NCBI GenBank assembly: GCA_019637105.1
Contig: JAHBWF010000009.1
Location: 32,854 to 96,853, forward strand
DNA: 64,000 nt
DNA from: Labilithrix sp.
Lineage (GTDB): Bacteria; Myxococcota_A; Polyangia; Polyangiales; Polyangiaceae
Direction: 5' to 3'
Shown here: in pieces, positions 26,392-35,261 of the stretch
Position numbering within the stretch: position 1 is the first letter of the stretch
How the letters are laid out: each line of letters starts with the position of its first letter
Made by a program: the position numbers and the translations under genes
Notes under the pieces: model-generated
What the model was told of the DNA's origin: nothing
Databases searched by the model: none
What the model saw: the letters and a program-made list of their open reading frames with translations, nothing else

Positions 26392-29300
26392 AGCGACGCT
26401 CCTTCTTCGACGCCGCCGCCGCGGCGCTCGCCGCACTCGCCTTGACGACCGCGCTCGGCGCCTGCGGCGGCGCTCCCGAGGCCAAGACGGCCATCGCGCT
26501 CTCGAAGCTGCGCAGCCAGGGCCGCTCCTCGAGCGACGGCGAGGTCGTCGGCCGGTGGCTCCTCGACGAGATGTTCGCCCCGGGCGGGACGGCGAAGGGC
26601 GCCGAGGAGGCGCGAAACCGCCTGCTCGCGAAGAAGACGTCCGGCGACGCGCTCTTCGCGGCGCTCGGCGGCGCGCTCTGGGACGAGGCGCACGGCGATC
26701 CGAAGCGCGCGGCGCGCGGGTACGTCGGCGCGCTCGGCCACGCGAGGAAGAGCGAAGACAGCGCGGCGCCGCTCGCCGCGTGGCTGGCGACGCACCACCT
26801 CGTGGGTCTGCGCGGCAGCGTCTCGAACCTCTGGAAGGACAACGCCGCCGAGCTCGAGGCGGTCATCGCCGCGCCCGGCCGGGTCGGGTGGCGCGCCCTC
26901 GCCGAGCTCCACGAGTGGGCGTCGGCCGAGGCGCTCGATCGCGCCGAGGTCACGGGGGACAAGTACGACGCGCTCGTGACGGGCCGGATGGGCTGCTCGC
27001 GCGATCTCCGCATCGCCGGGCCCTTCGGCCGGGGCACCGCCCCCGATCGCCGGCGCGCCTTCGCCGCCGAGCGCGCGCCGTGGCCGCCGTCGTGGCCCGA
27101 GGAGCCCTCGCGCGGGAGCGTGCCTCACGTCCTCGAGACGGAGCGTCACCGCTGCCTCACGGCGAGCAAGGAGAAGACCGACGACGGCATCTTCTACGTC
27201 GAGACGTTCTTCGACGCGCCCGCCGATCGCGACGTCCTCGTGGCGGTGCAAGGCGCCGTCGCGGTGTGGGTCGACGACGTTCCCGTGGTCGATCGCGATC
27301 TCCGTCAGTGGGGCGTGTGGCAGCGCTTCGGCGGCGCGCTCCACGCGCCGAAGGGCCGCCACCGCGTCGTCGCGCGCGTGATGAACGACGCCGCGTCGGT
27401 GCGCCTGATGAACCTCGACGGCACGGCCGCCGGCCTCCCGACCGACACGAACGCGAGCAAGCCGTACGGGCTCGCCCGGCCCCTCGTCCTCCCCGATCCG
27501 AACCCCATCTCGGCGATCGTCGCCGCCGTCGCCGCCGGCCGCGAGCCGGGCGTCCCGCCGCTCTACGTCGCGCTCGCGGCGCACGCGGCGTGGATCGACG
27601 GCCTCTCCGACGTCGCGTCGACGCTGATGCAGCCGCTCGTCGAGCCGAAGGACGCCGCGCCGGGGGCGCTCCTGTTCGCCGCGCAGTACGCGCGCGGCGA
27701 CGTGGCCTTCACCGAGCAGGTCCGCCGGATCACCGAGAAGGAGCTCTACACGCGCGCCCTGACCGCCGATCCGCGGCTCTGGTACGCGCGCGCGTGGATC
27801 TTGCTCGACGACGCCGACCAGCGCGGCCTCGTCGAGGCCGTCGAGCCGCTCCGCAAGCTCGCGGCCGACCTGCCCAACGTCCCGCAGATCACCGAGCAGC
27901 TCGCGCGCGTCTACGGCCGCCTCGGGTGGCGCGCGGAGCGGATGCGCGCGGTGAAGGACCTCTCGGAGCGCTTCCCCGACGACCGCGAGGCGCTCGGCCT
28001 GTACCTGACGGCGCTGGAGGACGACGGCGCGCTCGCCGAGGCCGACAAGGTCGCCGCCCGGATCCGGACGCTCGATCCCGACGCCGAGATCGACCTCGAT
28101 CGCGCGATCGCCCGGCGCGACTGGAAGGAGGCGATCGCCGAGCTCCGCCGGCTCGAGAAGCGCCGGCCGGACCGCAAGGAGATCGCCGGTCGGATCGCCG
28201 ACGTCCTGATGCGCTCGGGAGATCCGAGCGCGGCCGCGGCGCAGCTCGAGAAGGCCCTCGCGAAGAACCCCGCCGACGTTCAGGCGCGCTTCCGCCTGGC
28301 CGACCACGCCTACGCGCGCGGCGACACCTCCGCGCTCCGACGCGCGCTCGCCGACGCGCTCCAGGCCGGCTCGAAGGGCGTCGAGATCCGCGAGGCCGTC
28401 GAGATCCTCGAGGGCGCGAGCCTCCTCGAGCCGTACCGCCAGGACGGCCGCAAGGTGATCCGCGAGTTCGAGGCCTGGGAGAAGTCGGGCAAGCACATGG
28501 ACGGCAACGCCGCGCGCGTCCTCGACTACGCCGCGGTCTGGGTGCACTCCGACGGCTCGAGCGAGATGCTCGAGCACGAGATCGTCCGCGTGCAGTCGCA
28601 AGAGGCGGTCGACAAGGAGTCCGAGCAGAAGCCGCCGGACGGCCTCGTCCTCCGCCTCCGCGTGATCAAGCCGGACGGCTCGATCCTCGAGCCGGAGCCC
28701 GTCGCCGGCAAGCCGACGCTGACGATGCCGCACCTCGAGGTGGGCGACTACGTCGAGATGGAGCACATCACCGCGATGCCCAGCGACGGCGCGAAGGGCA
28801 GGCGTTACCGCGGACCGCACTGGTTCTTCCGCGAGGCCGACAAGGGCTACTGGCGGAGCGAGTTCGTCGTGATGGCGCCGAAGGATCGCCCCGTCGAGAT
28901 CGAGACCGTCGGGCAGGTGCCGCAGCCGAAGACCGCCGAGCGCGGGCCGTTCCTCGAACGCCGCTGGCGCGTCGACGAGAGCCCGCCGGCGCCCGAGGAG
29001 CCCGACGCGCCGAACCCGCGCGAGTTCCTCCCGAGCGTCCGCGTCGGCTGGGGCATCGACCTCGAGGACACGCTCCTCCGCTACGTCGACGCGGCGAGCG
29101 AGGAGACGCCGATCGATCCGCGCCTCGTCAAGGTCGCGCAGGCGATCGTCAAGGACATCCCGGCGACGAAGAAGGACGACCGCGCCCGCGCGGTCTACAC
29201 GTTCGTCGGCGAGACCGTGCAGGACGCCCAGGAGAACGACGGGCGGCGCGTCATCACCGGCCGCGCGGGATCCCGCCAGTCGGCGTTCTTCTACTTGATG

Positions 29301-30191
29301 CGTCTGCTCGGCATCAAAGCCGAGCTCGCGCTGGTGAAGAGCCGCATCGCCATGCCGCCCGCGGGCAAGATGAGCGAGGTCGAGACCTACGACAACGTCG
29401 TGGCGCGCGTCGAGACCGGCGGTGACGGACGCTGGCTCACCGTCCGCGACAAGTTCGCGCCGTTCGGCTACGTGCCCGCGGAGCTCCGCGGCCAGCCGGC
29501 GATCCGACTCGTGCCCGGGACGCCGCGCGCGACGACGCCGCGCCTCGGCGCGGCCGACGGCGTGCTCATCGAGGGGCGCGCGTTCCTGAAGGAAGACGGC
29601 TCGGCGTCGGTCGAGATCTCCCAGTCCTACGTCGGTCGCATGGGCATCGGCCTCCGCGCCGTGTTCGACCGCGTCGCGGAGGGCAAGCGGAGCGAGTTCG
29701 TCGAGACGCGCCTGCTCGGCAACAACCTCCCGGGCGCGCGCCTCAAGGACCTCCGGATGGAGAACAAGGACGACCTCGCCGCGCCGCTCGTCCTCAAGAT
29801 GAAGGCCGACGTCCCGCAGCTCGCGCGCAAGGCCGGCGGCGGCAAGCTGCTCCTCAAGCAGCTCTTCGCGGTCGACATCGCGCAGATCGCGTCGCTCCCG
29901 CAGCGGCAGACGCCGCTGTTGCTCGGGAGCTCGTCGCACGTCGAGGTCGATTTCCGGATCGTCACGCCGACGACGATGCGCCTCCCCGCGTCGCTCCCCG
30001 TGGGCGAGCTCCGTGACGGAGATCGCTCGGTCGTCGTGAAGGACGCCGTCGAGGGCAACGCGCTGAAGCTCGTGCGCGTCGTCGACATCCCCGCCGGGCG
30101 CGTGCAGCCGGGCGCGGACTACGCGCGCTTCGTCAAGTTCACCCAGTCGGCCGACGAGCTGCTCGCGCGCGAGATCGCGCTCGGCGACTGA
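26388..30191 (+). CDS. Lipoprotein paralogue of the transglutaminase-like protein, triad lost
   Basis: About 1267 aa, starting at a GTG that overlaps the previous stop. It has a lipobox LGAC (Cys26), then TPR-like repeats (about residues 60-690), then a DUF3857-like region and a transglutaminase-core fold. At the catalytic position the expected GDCKDK segment reads GRAGSRQ, giving Ala960 in place of Cys, and the His segment reads YDNVVARV with Asn1003 in place of His. The fold is kept but the catalytic pair is gone, so it is probably a non-enzymatic partner, scaffold or substrate receptor for its neighbour. Same domain order and overlap point to duplication followed by divergence. Confidence is high for the gene, lower for the role. 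Confidence 0.82.
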   Translation: MKRRSFFDAAAAALAALALTTALGACGGAPEAKTAIALSKLRSQGRSSSDGEVVGRWLLDEMFAPGGTAKGAEEARNRLLAKKTSGDALFAALGGALWDEAHGDPKRAARGYVGALGHARKSEDSAAPLAAWLATHHLVGLRGSVSNLWKDNAAELEAVIAAPGRVGWRALAELHEWASAEALDRAEVTGDKYDALVTGRMGCSRDLRIAGPFGRGTAPDRRRAFAAERAPWPPSWPEEPSRGSVPHVLETERHRCLTASKEKTDDGIFYVETFFDAPADRDVLVAVQGAVAVWVDDVPVVDRDLRQWGVWQRFGGALHAPKGRHRVVARVMNDAASVRLMNLDGTAAGLPTDTNASKPYGLARPLVLPDPNPISAIVAAVAAGREPGVPPLYVALAAHAAWIDGLSDVASTLMQPLVEPKDAAPGALLFAAQYARGDVAFTEQVRRITEKELYTRALTADPRLWYARAWILLDDADQRGLVEAVEPLRKLAADLPNVPQITEQLARVYGRLGWRAERMRAVKDLSERFPDDREALGLYLTALEDDGALAEADKVAARIRTLDPDAEIDLDRAIARRDWKEAIAELRRLEKRRPDRKEIAGRIADVLMRSGDPSAAAAQLEKALAKNPADVQARFRLADHAYARGDTSALRRALADALQAGSKGVEIREAVEILEGASLLEPYRQDGRKVIREFEAWEKSGKHMDGNAARVLDYAAVWVHSDGSSEMLEHEIVRVQSQEAVDKESEQKPPDGLVLRLRVIKPDGSILEPEPVAGKPTLTMPHLEVGDYVEMEHITAMPSDGAKGRRYRGPHWFFREADKGYWRSEFVVMAPKDRPVEIETVGQVPQPKTAERGPFLERRWRVDESPPAPEEPDAPNPREFLPSVRVGWGIDLEDTLLRYVDAASEETPIDPRLVKVAQAIVKDIPATKKDDRARAVYTFVGETVQDAQENDGRRVITGRAGSRQSAFFYLMRLLGIKAELALVKSRIAMPPAGKMSEVETYDNVVARVETGGDGRWLTVRDKFAPFGYVPAELRGQPAIRLVPGTPRATTPRLGAADGVLIEGRAFLKEDGSASVEISQSYVGRMGIGLRAVFDRVAEGKRSEFVETRLLGNNLPGARLKDLRMENKDDLAAPLVLKMKADVPQLARKAGGGKLLLKQLFAVDIAQIASLPQRQTPLLLGSSSHVEVDFRIVTPTTMRLPASLPVGELRDGDRSVVVKDAVEGNALKLVRVVDIPAGRVQPGADYARFVKFTQSADELLAREIALGD

Positions 30192-30244
30192 CGCGAGGCC
30201 GGCGCGGAGCGAGCGGACGCGAGGCCGGCGCGGCGGAGCGAGCG
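30190..30244. repeat. Two-unit tandem repeat between convergent genes
   Basis: A 26-base unit beginning GACGCGAGGCCGGCGCGG (30190-30215) is repeated at 30216-30244 with a three-base insertion. It lies in the 72-base gap between the lipoprotein gene and the converging TPR gene. Confidence 0.75.
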
Positions 30245-30263
30245 GACGCGGCGCGCCGGCGGG

Positions 30264-30902
30264 CTATTTCTTCTTGCCGGCGTCGGCCTTCTCGGCCGCG
30301 ATGCGCTCGCGGACGACGACGTAGGCCTTCTCGAGGTCCATCACCTTCTGGATGGCCTTGAGGCGCTCGGCGCCGCTCTGGGGGTACGCGCCGGCGTCGG
30401 CCCCGAGCTTGGCGGAGTGCTCGGTGTACGCCTGCCACGCGAGCTTCGCCTGGTCCCACTTCTTCTCTCGCTCGAAGACGTCCGCCCGAAGGAAGAGGAC
30501 GTGCGAGCGGAGGGTCGCGTTCTTCGTGTCGGCCTCGTAGGCCTGCTGGATCGCGGCGTCCGCCTCGCCCAGGTTGCCCGTCGCGAGGTAGGCCTCCGCC
30601 AGCAGGAGATGGCCGAGCGGGTTCTTCGGGCTCAGCTGGATCGCCCGCTTGTACGTGTCGATCGCCGCCGTGTGCTCCTTGGCGACGAAGCGCGCGTTGC
30701 CCTTCGCGAGCGTCTCCATGTACTCGCTGATCGCCCTGACGTTGTCGGGGTCGTAGCGCTCGGCGCTGGCGGCCGGCGCGGCGCGCTTGGCGGCGGGCTT
30801 GGGCTCGCCCGAGGCCGCGAGCGGCGCGAGCGCGAGCGCCGGCGCGGCGACCGCGAGGATCACGGAGAAGAGCCTCGAGCGAGCAGCGCGGGCGGTCGCC
30901 AT
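30264..30902 (-). CDS. Exported TPR protein
   Basis: A 212-aa protein with an N-terminal export signal (ATARAARSR, then a hydrophobic stretch ending near ALAPLAASG). Residues about 75-180 hold two to three TPR-like helical pairs (AIDTYKRAIQLSPKNPLGHLLLAEAYLATGNLGEADAAI). The C-terminus is rich in Lys and Ala. TPRs suggest protein binding, probably in the periplasm. It converges with the transglutaminase-like operon, so its context gives no clear clue. The ATG at 30900-30902 is chosen because it alone yields a signal peptide. Confidence 0.8.
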   Translation of the reverse strand: MATARAARSRLFSVILAVAAPALALAPLAASGEPKPAAKRAAPAASAERYDPDNVRAISEYMETLAKGNARFVAKEHTAAIDTYKRAIQLSPKNPLGHLLLAEAYLATGNLGEADAAIQQAYEADTKNATLRSHVLFLRADVFEREKKWDQAKLAWQAYTEHSAKLGADAGAYPQSGAERLKAIQKVMDLEKAYVVVRERIAAEKADAGKKK

Positions 30903-31062
30903 CGATCGCGAGCCTACCAGAAAGCCGGCCGGGCGCGGCCACGGCCGAGAGACCTCGCGGCCCGGGCCGTCCCCGGACAGGGCCCGCGCCCGAGTCGCCG
31001 CCCCGCGCGGCGCCGGGGTTTGTCTTGCCACGAACCGGCCGAGTTGGCAGCGTGAGGCGGCG

Positions 31063-31758
31063 ATGACGTCGACGCTGGAGAGGGTCCTCGAGCCCGAGGT
31101 GATGGACACCGCCGACGAGGCGCGCGACTACGACGCCATGGACCACGTGCTCGTCAACGAGCGCTTCTGCGCCGATCTCCGCGCGCACGGCGCCCTCGGC
31201 GCCACGGTGCTGGACGTCGGCACGGGCACGGCGCGCATCCCGATCGAGCTCTGCAAGGACGACGCGAGCCTCCGCGTCGTCGCGATCGACCTCGCGGAGC
31301 ACATGCTCGCGCTCGCGGAGGAGAACGTCGCGCGCGCCGGCCTCGTCGGGCGCGTGTCGCTCGCGAAGGTCGACGCCAAGAGCATGCCCTACGACGCCGG
31401 CGCGTTCGCGACGACGGTGTCGAACTCGATCGTCCACCACATCCCCGATCCGCGCACGGTGCTCGCCGAGATGGCCCGCGTGACCGCGCCGGGGGGGCTC
31501 GTCTTCGTCCGTGACCTCGCGCGCCCCGCGAACGAGGCCGAGGTCGATCGGCTCGTCGCGCTCTACGCCGGCCGACCGCCCGCCGATCCCGCGGCCCGCG
31601 CGTCGTTCGAGCGCCAGCGGGACCTCTTCCGGGCGTCGCTGCTGGCCGCGCTCACCGTCGAGGAGGTCGCCGCGATGGCGAACGAGGCGGGCCTCGCGGG
31701 GTGCGCCGTCGCGCCGACGAGCGATCGTCACTGGACCCTCTCCTTCCGGAAGCCGTGA
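31063..31758 (+). CDS. SAM-dependent class I methyltransferase
   Basis: A 231-aa Rossmann-fold methyltransferase. Motif I is VLDVGTGTARIPIEL (about residues 48-62), followed by the acidic end of strand 2 (VVAIDLAEHM) and motif III/IV SNSIVHHIPDP, then APGGLVFVRDL. The target is unknown; the HHIPDP pattern is typical of small-molecule or lipid methylases. The stop overlaps the next gene's GTG. It may belong with the downstream C-ring-like gene only by position. Confidence 0.88.
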   Translation: MTSTLERVLEPEVMDTADEARDYDAMDHVLVNERFCADLRAHGALGATVLDVGTGTARIPIELCKDDASLRVVAIDLAEHMLALAEENVARAGLVGRVSLAKVDAKSMPYDAGAFATTVSNSIVHHIPDPRTVLAEMARVTAPGGLVFVRDLARPANEAEVDRLVALYAGRPPADPAARASFERQRDLFRASLLAALTVEEVAAMANEAGLAGCAVAPTSDRHWTLSFRKP

Positions 31759-32906
31759 GCGCTCCGCGGCCCTTCCCGTACGCCGCGCTCCCGGCCGTCT
31801 CGCGCGAGGAGCTCCGTACGACGGAGCGGCTGCGCGAGGCCGCGACGAGCTTCGTCCGGAGCGACGCCGTGGCCGCCGCGCTCGCCGAGCTCACCGGCGA
31901 GGAGGTGTCGATCGCGCTCCGCCGCGCGCGCCCGCTCGACGCGTCGCGCGCGCCGGCCGACGGCGTCGGCGTCGCGTTCTCCCCCGCGGACGAGCCCGGC
32001 CTCCGTCGCGCCGCGATCGTCGACGTCGAGCCCGCGCTCGCGGCGAACCTGGTCGCGCGCGCGCTCCGCCAGCGAGCTCCGAAGGTGACCGACGCGTCGC
32101 GGGCGCCGGGGCCCGAGGTCGCCGGCGCGCTCGCCGCCGTCCTCCACTCCGCGCTCCGTCGCGCTCACGCGAGCGTCCCGCTGCGCGTCGTCGCCGCCGG
32201 CCCGGCGCCCGCGCTCGCGCGCGATCTCGCCGCGATCCACGGCCGCGTCGCCACGGCGTGGCTCACCGTCGTCGTCGGACCGGACGCCTTCGACGCGCGC
32301 GTCAGCGTCCCGATCGTCGAGCTGCCCGCCTCGACGCGACGCTCGCCGGCGATGCTCGACGCGCTCGTCGCGATGGGCGACGCGCCGCTCGCCCTGCCGC
32401 TCGTCGCCGCCGCCTGCCTCGCGGGACGCGCGACGCTCGCGGCGCTCCGCGCGGGCGACGCGTTCCTCCTCCCGAGCTTCCCGCTCGACGCCGCGAGCGG
32501 CGCGCTGATCGGCCCCGTGGCGCTCGTCGCCGCCGGCGCCGAGCGCGGGATCGCCGGCGAGCTCGGCGAGGGATCTCGCCTCGTGCTACGGTCGGACCGC
32601 CTCGAGCACCACCCGTGGGACCACGACCCCATCGCGCCGAGCGGAGATGCCATGACCGGTGAGCCGAATTCGACGCTCGAAGTGCTCGAGGACGCGCCCG
32701 TCGTCGTGCGGGTCGAGCTCGGCGCGCTCGAGATGACCGCGCGCGACTGGGCCGCGCTCGGGCCGGGCGACGTCGTGGCGCTCGGCCGCAAGCTCGGCGA
32801 CCCGGCGATCCTGCGCGTCGGCGGGGTCGAGGTCGCGCGCGGCGAGCTCGTGCAGGTCGACGGAGAGTACGGCGTCCGCATCCTCGGGCGCCCTGGAGGC
32901 AAGTGA
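31755..32906 (+). CDS. Type III secretion C-ring-like protein (SctQ/FliN, SpoA domain)
   Basis: A 383-aa protein whose C-terminal 75 residues look like a SpoA (FliM/FliN/YscQ) domain: EDAPVVVRVELGALEMTARD, LGPGDVVALGRKLGDPAILRVGGVEVARGELVQVDGEYGVRI. The N-terminal 300 residues are Ala/Arg/Val-rich and beta-rich, as in SctQ proteins. These form the cytoplasmic sorting ring of type III secretion or the flagellar switch. No other secretion or flagellar gene is in the window, so it is either orphan, part of a dispersed system or adapted to something else. It starts with GTG overlapping the previous stop. Assignment rests on the C-terminal domain only. Confidence 0.65.
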   Translation: MSAPRPFPYAALPAVSREELRTTERLREAATSFVRSDAVAAALAELTGEEVSIALRRARPLDASRAPADGVGVAFSPADEPGLRRAAIVDVEPALAANLVARALRQRAPKVTDASRAPGPEVAGALAAVLHSALRRAHASVPLRVVAAGPAPALARDLAAIHGRVATAWLTVVVGPDAFDARVSVPIVELPASTRRSPAMLDALVAMGDAPLALPLVAAACLAGRATLAALRAGDAFLLPSFPLDAASGALIGPVALVAAGAERGIAGELGEGSRLVLRSDRLEHHPWDHDPIAPSGDAMTGEPNSTLEVLEDAPVVVRVELGALEMTARDWAALGPGDVVALGRKLGDPAILRVGGVEVARGELVQVDGEYGVRILGRPGGK

Positions 32907-33520
32907 GGCACATCGTGAGCGGCGCGCGTACGACCGACTGGGACCGGGGGAACATCGCGGGCGCGGTGGGAATGCTCTTCTTGGCGAGCGCCCTCGCCGG
33001 GTGCCCGAAGTCCGAAGGCGACGCCAACAAGGCCGGCGGCGCCGACAAGGCCGCGCCCCCGGCGACCGTGAGCGCGAGCGCGAGCCCCGACGCCGCCGCG
33101 AGCGAGGTCGCGGCCGGCGACGCGAAGCCGGCCGGGCAGGCGGCCACGTACGGCGGGAGCTACAAGGTCGCGCCGGGGAAGATGTACATCCCGGACACCA
33201 AGGACTACGGCAACGTCAAGCAGGTGAAGGACGATCCCGAGAAGCACGTCGGGGAGGGCGCGCTCACGCTCGTCGTCGACGGCGACGGCAAGATCACGGG
33301 CACCGTGGACACCGGCCCCGCGGCGCCGGGGCTCGTCGACGGCAGCGTGATCGAGGGAGAGCTCCGCGGCGTCGTCCGCCGCAAGGACCCGAAGGACGAC
33401 GGGCTCACCGGGACGTTCATCGCGACGCGGTCGGCGGACGGCGTCGAGGGGCGCCTGTCGCTCGCGGACACGAACGCCGCCATCGTCCGCGAGGGGACGT
33501 TCTCGCTGAAGAAGAAGTAG
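32903..33520 (+). CDS. Small lipoprotein
   Basis: A 205-aa exported protein. The lipobox LAGC (Cys34 from the GTG at 32903; Cys30 from an alternative GTG at 32915) follows a hydrophobic stretch. The linker is rich in Ala, Lys and Ser; the rest (about residues 80-205) reads as a small beta-barrel or sandwich of alternating strands with Gly/Asp turns (for example GALTLVVDGDGKITGTVDTG). No family recognised. The start overlaps the stop of the SpoA-domain gene, so it may be co-expressed with it, possibly as a pilotin-like partner, but that is a guess. Confidence 0.7.
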   Translation: MRHIVSGARTTDWDRGNIAGAVGMLFLASALAGCPKSEGDANKAGGADKAAPPATVSASASPDAAASEVAAGDAKPAGQAATYGGSYKVAPGKMYIPDTKDYGNVKQVKDDPEKHVGEGALTLVVDGDGKITGTVDTGPAAPGLVDGSVIEGELRGVVRRKDPKDDGLTGTFIATRSADGVEGRLSLADTNAAIVREGTFSLKKK

Positions 33521-33529
33521 GGCAGGACG

Positions 33530-34606
33530 ATGTTCGGTCGAACCCGTTACATCGCGTGGGCGACGCAGTTCTACGGCAAGGTCCCGTACGATCTGGCGAC
33601 GAGCGGCGTCCCGTACGCGACGTGGGCCGAGCTCGGCCTCCCCACGCCCGACGTCGACGATCCCGCCGCGTTCGCGGCGCTCCGGGGGGCGATCGCCCGG
33701 TACAACGACGTGTCCCCCGCCGAGGTCGTGCCGGCGCTCGGGACGTCGCAGGCGATCTTCCTCGCGTACGCCGCGCTGCTCTCGCCGGGCGCCGAGCTCC
33801 TCGTGGGGGCCCCCGGCTACGAGCCGCTCACCCGCGCGGCCGAGGGCCTCGGCGCCACCGTGCGCGCGTTCGACCGGCGCGCCGACGAGGGCTACCGCGT
33901 CGTGCCCGAGCGCGTGGCCGCGGCGATCGGCCCGCGCACGCGCGCGATCGTCGTCACGAGCCTGCACAACCCGACCGGCGTACGCGTCGACGACGACGCG
34001 GTGCGCGAGCTCGCGGCGATCGCCGCGGCCCGCGGGGCGTACGTGCTCGTCGACGAGGTCTACGCGCCCTTCGACGATCTGCCGGAGGACGGCGTGTTCC
34101 GCGGGAGCGCGCGCAAGCTCGCGCCCAACGTCGTCGCCGTCTCGAGCCTGACGAAGTGCTACGGCCTCGGCATGTACCGCGTCGGCTGGGTGCTCGGGCC
34201 GGAGGAGGTCGTCGAGCGCGCGGAGGCCGCGGCGGTCGCCACCTTCGGGCACGCGCCCCTCGCGCACGCGAGCTACGGGAGCGCCGTCCTCGGCGCCGTC
34301 GGCCCGCTCGCCGCGCGGGCGAAGGCGCTGCTCGCCGGCAAGCGCGCGCTCGCCGAGCGCTGGGTCGCCTCGCTCCCGAACGCCCGCTGGAGCGCGCCGC
34401 AGGGGGGGCTCTTCGGCCTCGTCACGCTCCCCGGCCGCGGAGACCTCCTCGCGTCGATCGAAGCGCGCGCGCGCGAGGCCGGCGTCCTGGTCGGCGCCGG
34501 CACCTTCTTCGGCGCGCCCGAGTCCTTCCGCCTCTCGTGGGCGACGTGCGACGCCGCGCGGTTCTCGGAGGGTCTCCGCCTGCTCGAGCCGCTCGTCTCT
34601 CCCTGA
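33530..34606 (+). CDS. PLP-dependent class I/II aminotransferase
   Basis: A 358-aa fold-type I aminotransferase. The PLP lysine is K209 in VSSLTKCYGLGMYRVGWV; the family NP motif is in TSLHNPTGV, the pyridine-N-binding Asp in VLVDEVYAPF, and the substrate Arg near the C-terminus (FRLSWA). It is shorter than usual aspartate aminotransferases and resembles the uncharacterised group that includes capreomycidine/valine-pyruvate-like enzymes, so the amino donor and acceptor remain unclear. It begins 10 bases after the preceding lipoprotein stop, likely in one operon. Confidence 0.88.
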   Translation: MFGRTRYIAWATQFYGKVPYDLATSGVPYATWAELGLPTPDVDDPAAFAALRGAIARYNDVSPAEVVPALGTSQAIFLAYAALLSPGAELLVGAPGYEPLTRAAEGLGATVRAFDRRADEGYRVVPERVAAAIGPRTRAIVVTSLHNPTGVRVDDDAVRELAAIAAARGAYVLVDEVYAPFDDLPEDGVFRGSARKLAPNVVAVSSLTKCYGLGMYRVGWVLGPEEVVERAEAAAVATFGHAPLAHASYGSAVLGAVGPLAARAKALLAGKRALAERWVASLPNARWSAPQGGLFGLVTLPGRGDLLASIEARAREAGVLVGAGTFFGAPESFRLSWATCDAARFSEGLRLLEPLVSP

Positions 34607-35261
34607 GCGCCCGCGGCGCCCGCGCGCGGCGGAGCGCGCCGTACGGGAGGCCCCGCGCCGTCGAAGCGCGGCCGCCTCGCGCGCCCACGGGCTCCCGTGA
34701 GGAGAGCGACGTCCGCCGAGCAGCTCAAGCAGGCGAGCGCCGCGCCTCGTCCGGCACGACGGCGCCTCCTTGCGGGAGGAGATCGCGAGCGCGGCCGTGA
34801 GACGGAAACCTACCCCAGGCGGGGGACACGACGAGGGGGACCCGTCGACCCGCGAGGACGAGGGGGACCCGTCGGCCCGCGAGGACGAGGGCCTGGTTCG
34901 CTGCGACGTCGAGCCCGCGAGGCCTGCAAGCTTTGCGTGGGCCCCGGAGAGCCGCTCGGCGCGACGGCGGGCCGAACCTCGAACAAAACACAGCCGCCTG
35001 GAAGAAAACGCCGGTCCCGCCCCTTCGCACCCTGGCGAGGGCCTCGGGGTTCCTTTCCTCCCCCTCCGAGCGCGCGCGGGAGCGTCGCGAGCTTGGCTTC
35101 GACGGGCTTGAGACGCGAAGGCGAATTGCACGACGAGGAGCGCCGCCTGGGTGGCCCACGCGGAGCGACCTCGGCTAGGATTGCCGCCGTCTTTCATGAC
35201 GGACTCATTCCGGAATCGCGCCTATCGAGGCGGCCGGACGCACTGAAAGCGAGCCCCCTCG
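34607..35261. other. Long intergenic region before ccmF-ccmH
   Basis: About 650 bases. Short open frames exist on both strands but they are Arg/Pro-rich and lack a recognisable start context, and I judge none to be a gene. The region holds the 27-bp repeat at 34830-34892 and must carry the promoter of the cytochrome c maturation operon; an A/T-rich stretch around 34985-35000 is the most noticeable. Confidence 0.5.
34830..34892. repeat. 27-bp direct repeat, two full and one partial unit
   Basis: Unit 1 (34830-34856) and unit 2 (34857-34883) start GACGAGGGGGACCCGTCG and differ at one base; a third copy begins and breaks off at 34892. Confidence 0.85.

Noticed and set aside
22900-26436. Very long open frame on the minus strand (over 1100 codons)
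   Set aside because: It is the antisense shadow of the transglutaminase-like gene; its product is Arg/Ala/Glu-rich with no domains, and high GC content makes such frames common.
26082-29939. Second very long minus-strand open frame opposite the lipoprotein paralogue
   Set aside because: Same reasoning: low-complexity product, full overlap with a gene that has clear domains and signal peptide.
34725-35159. Minus-strand open frame in the gap before ccmF-ccmH
   Set aside because: Arg/Pro-rich product across a tandem repeat, no domain and no ribosome binding site.
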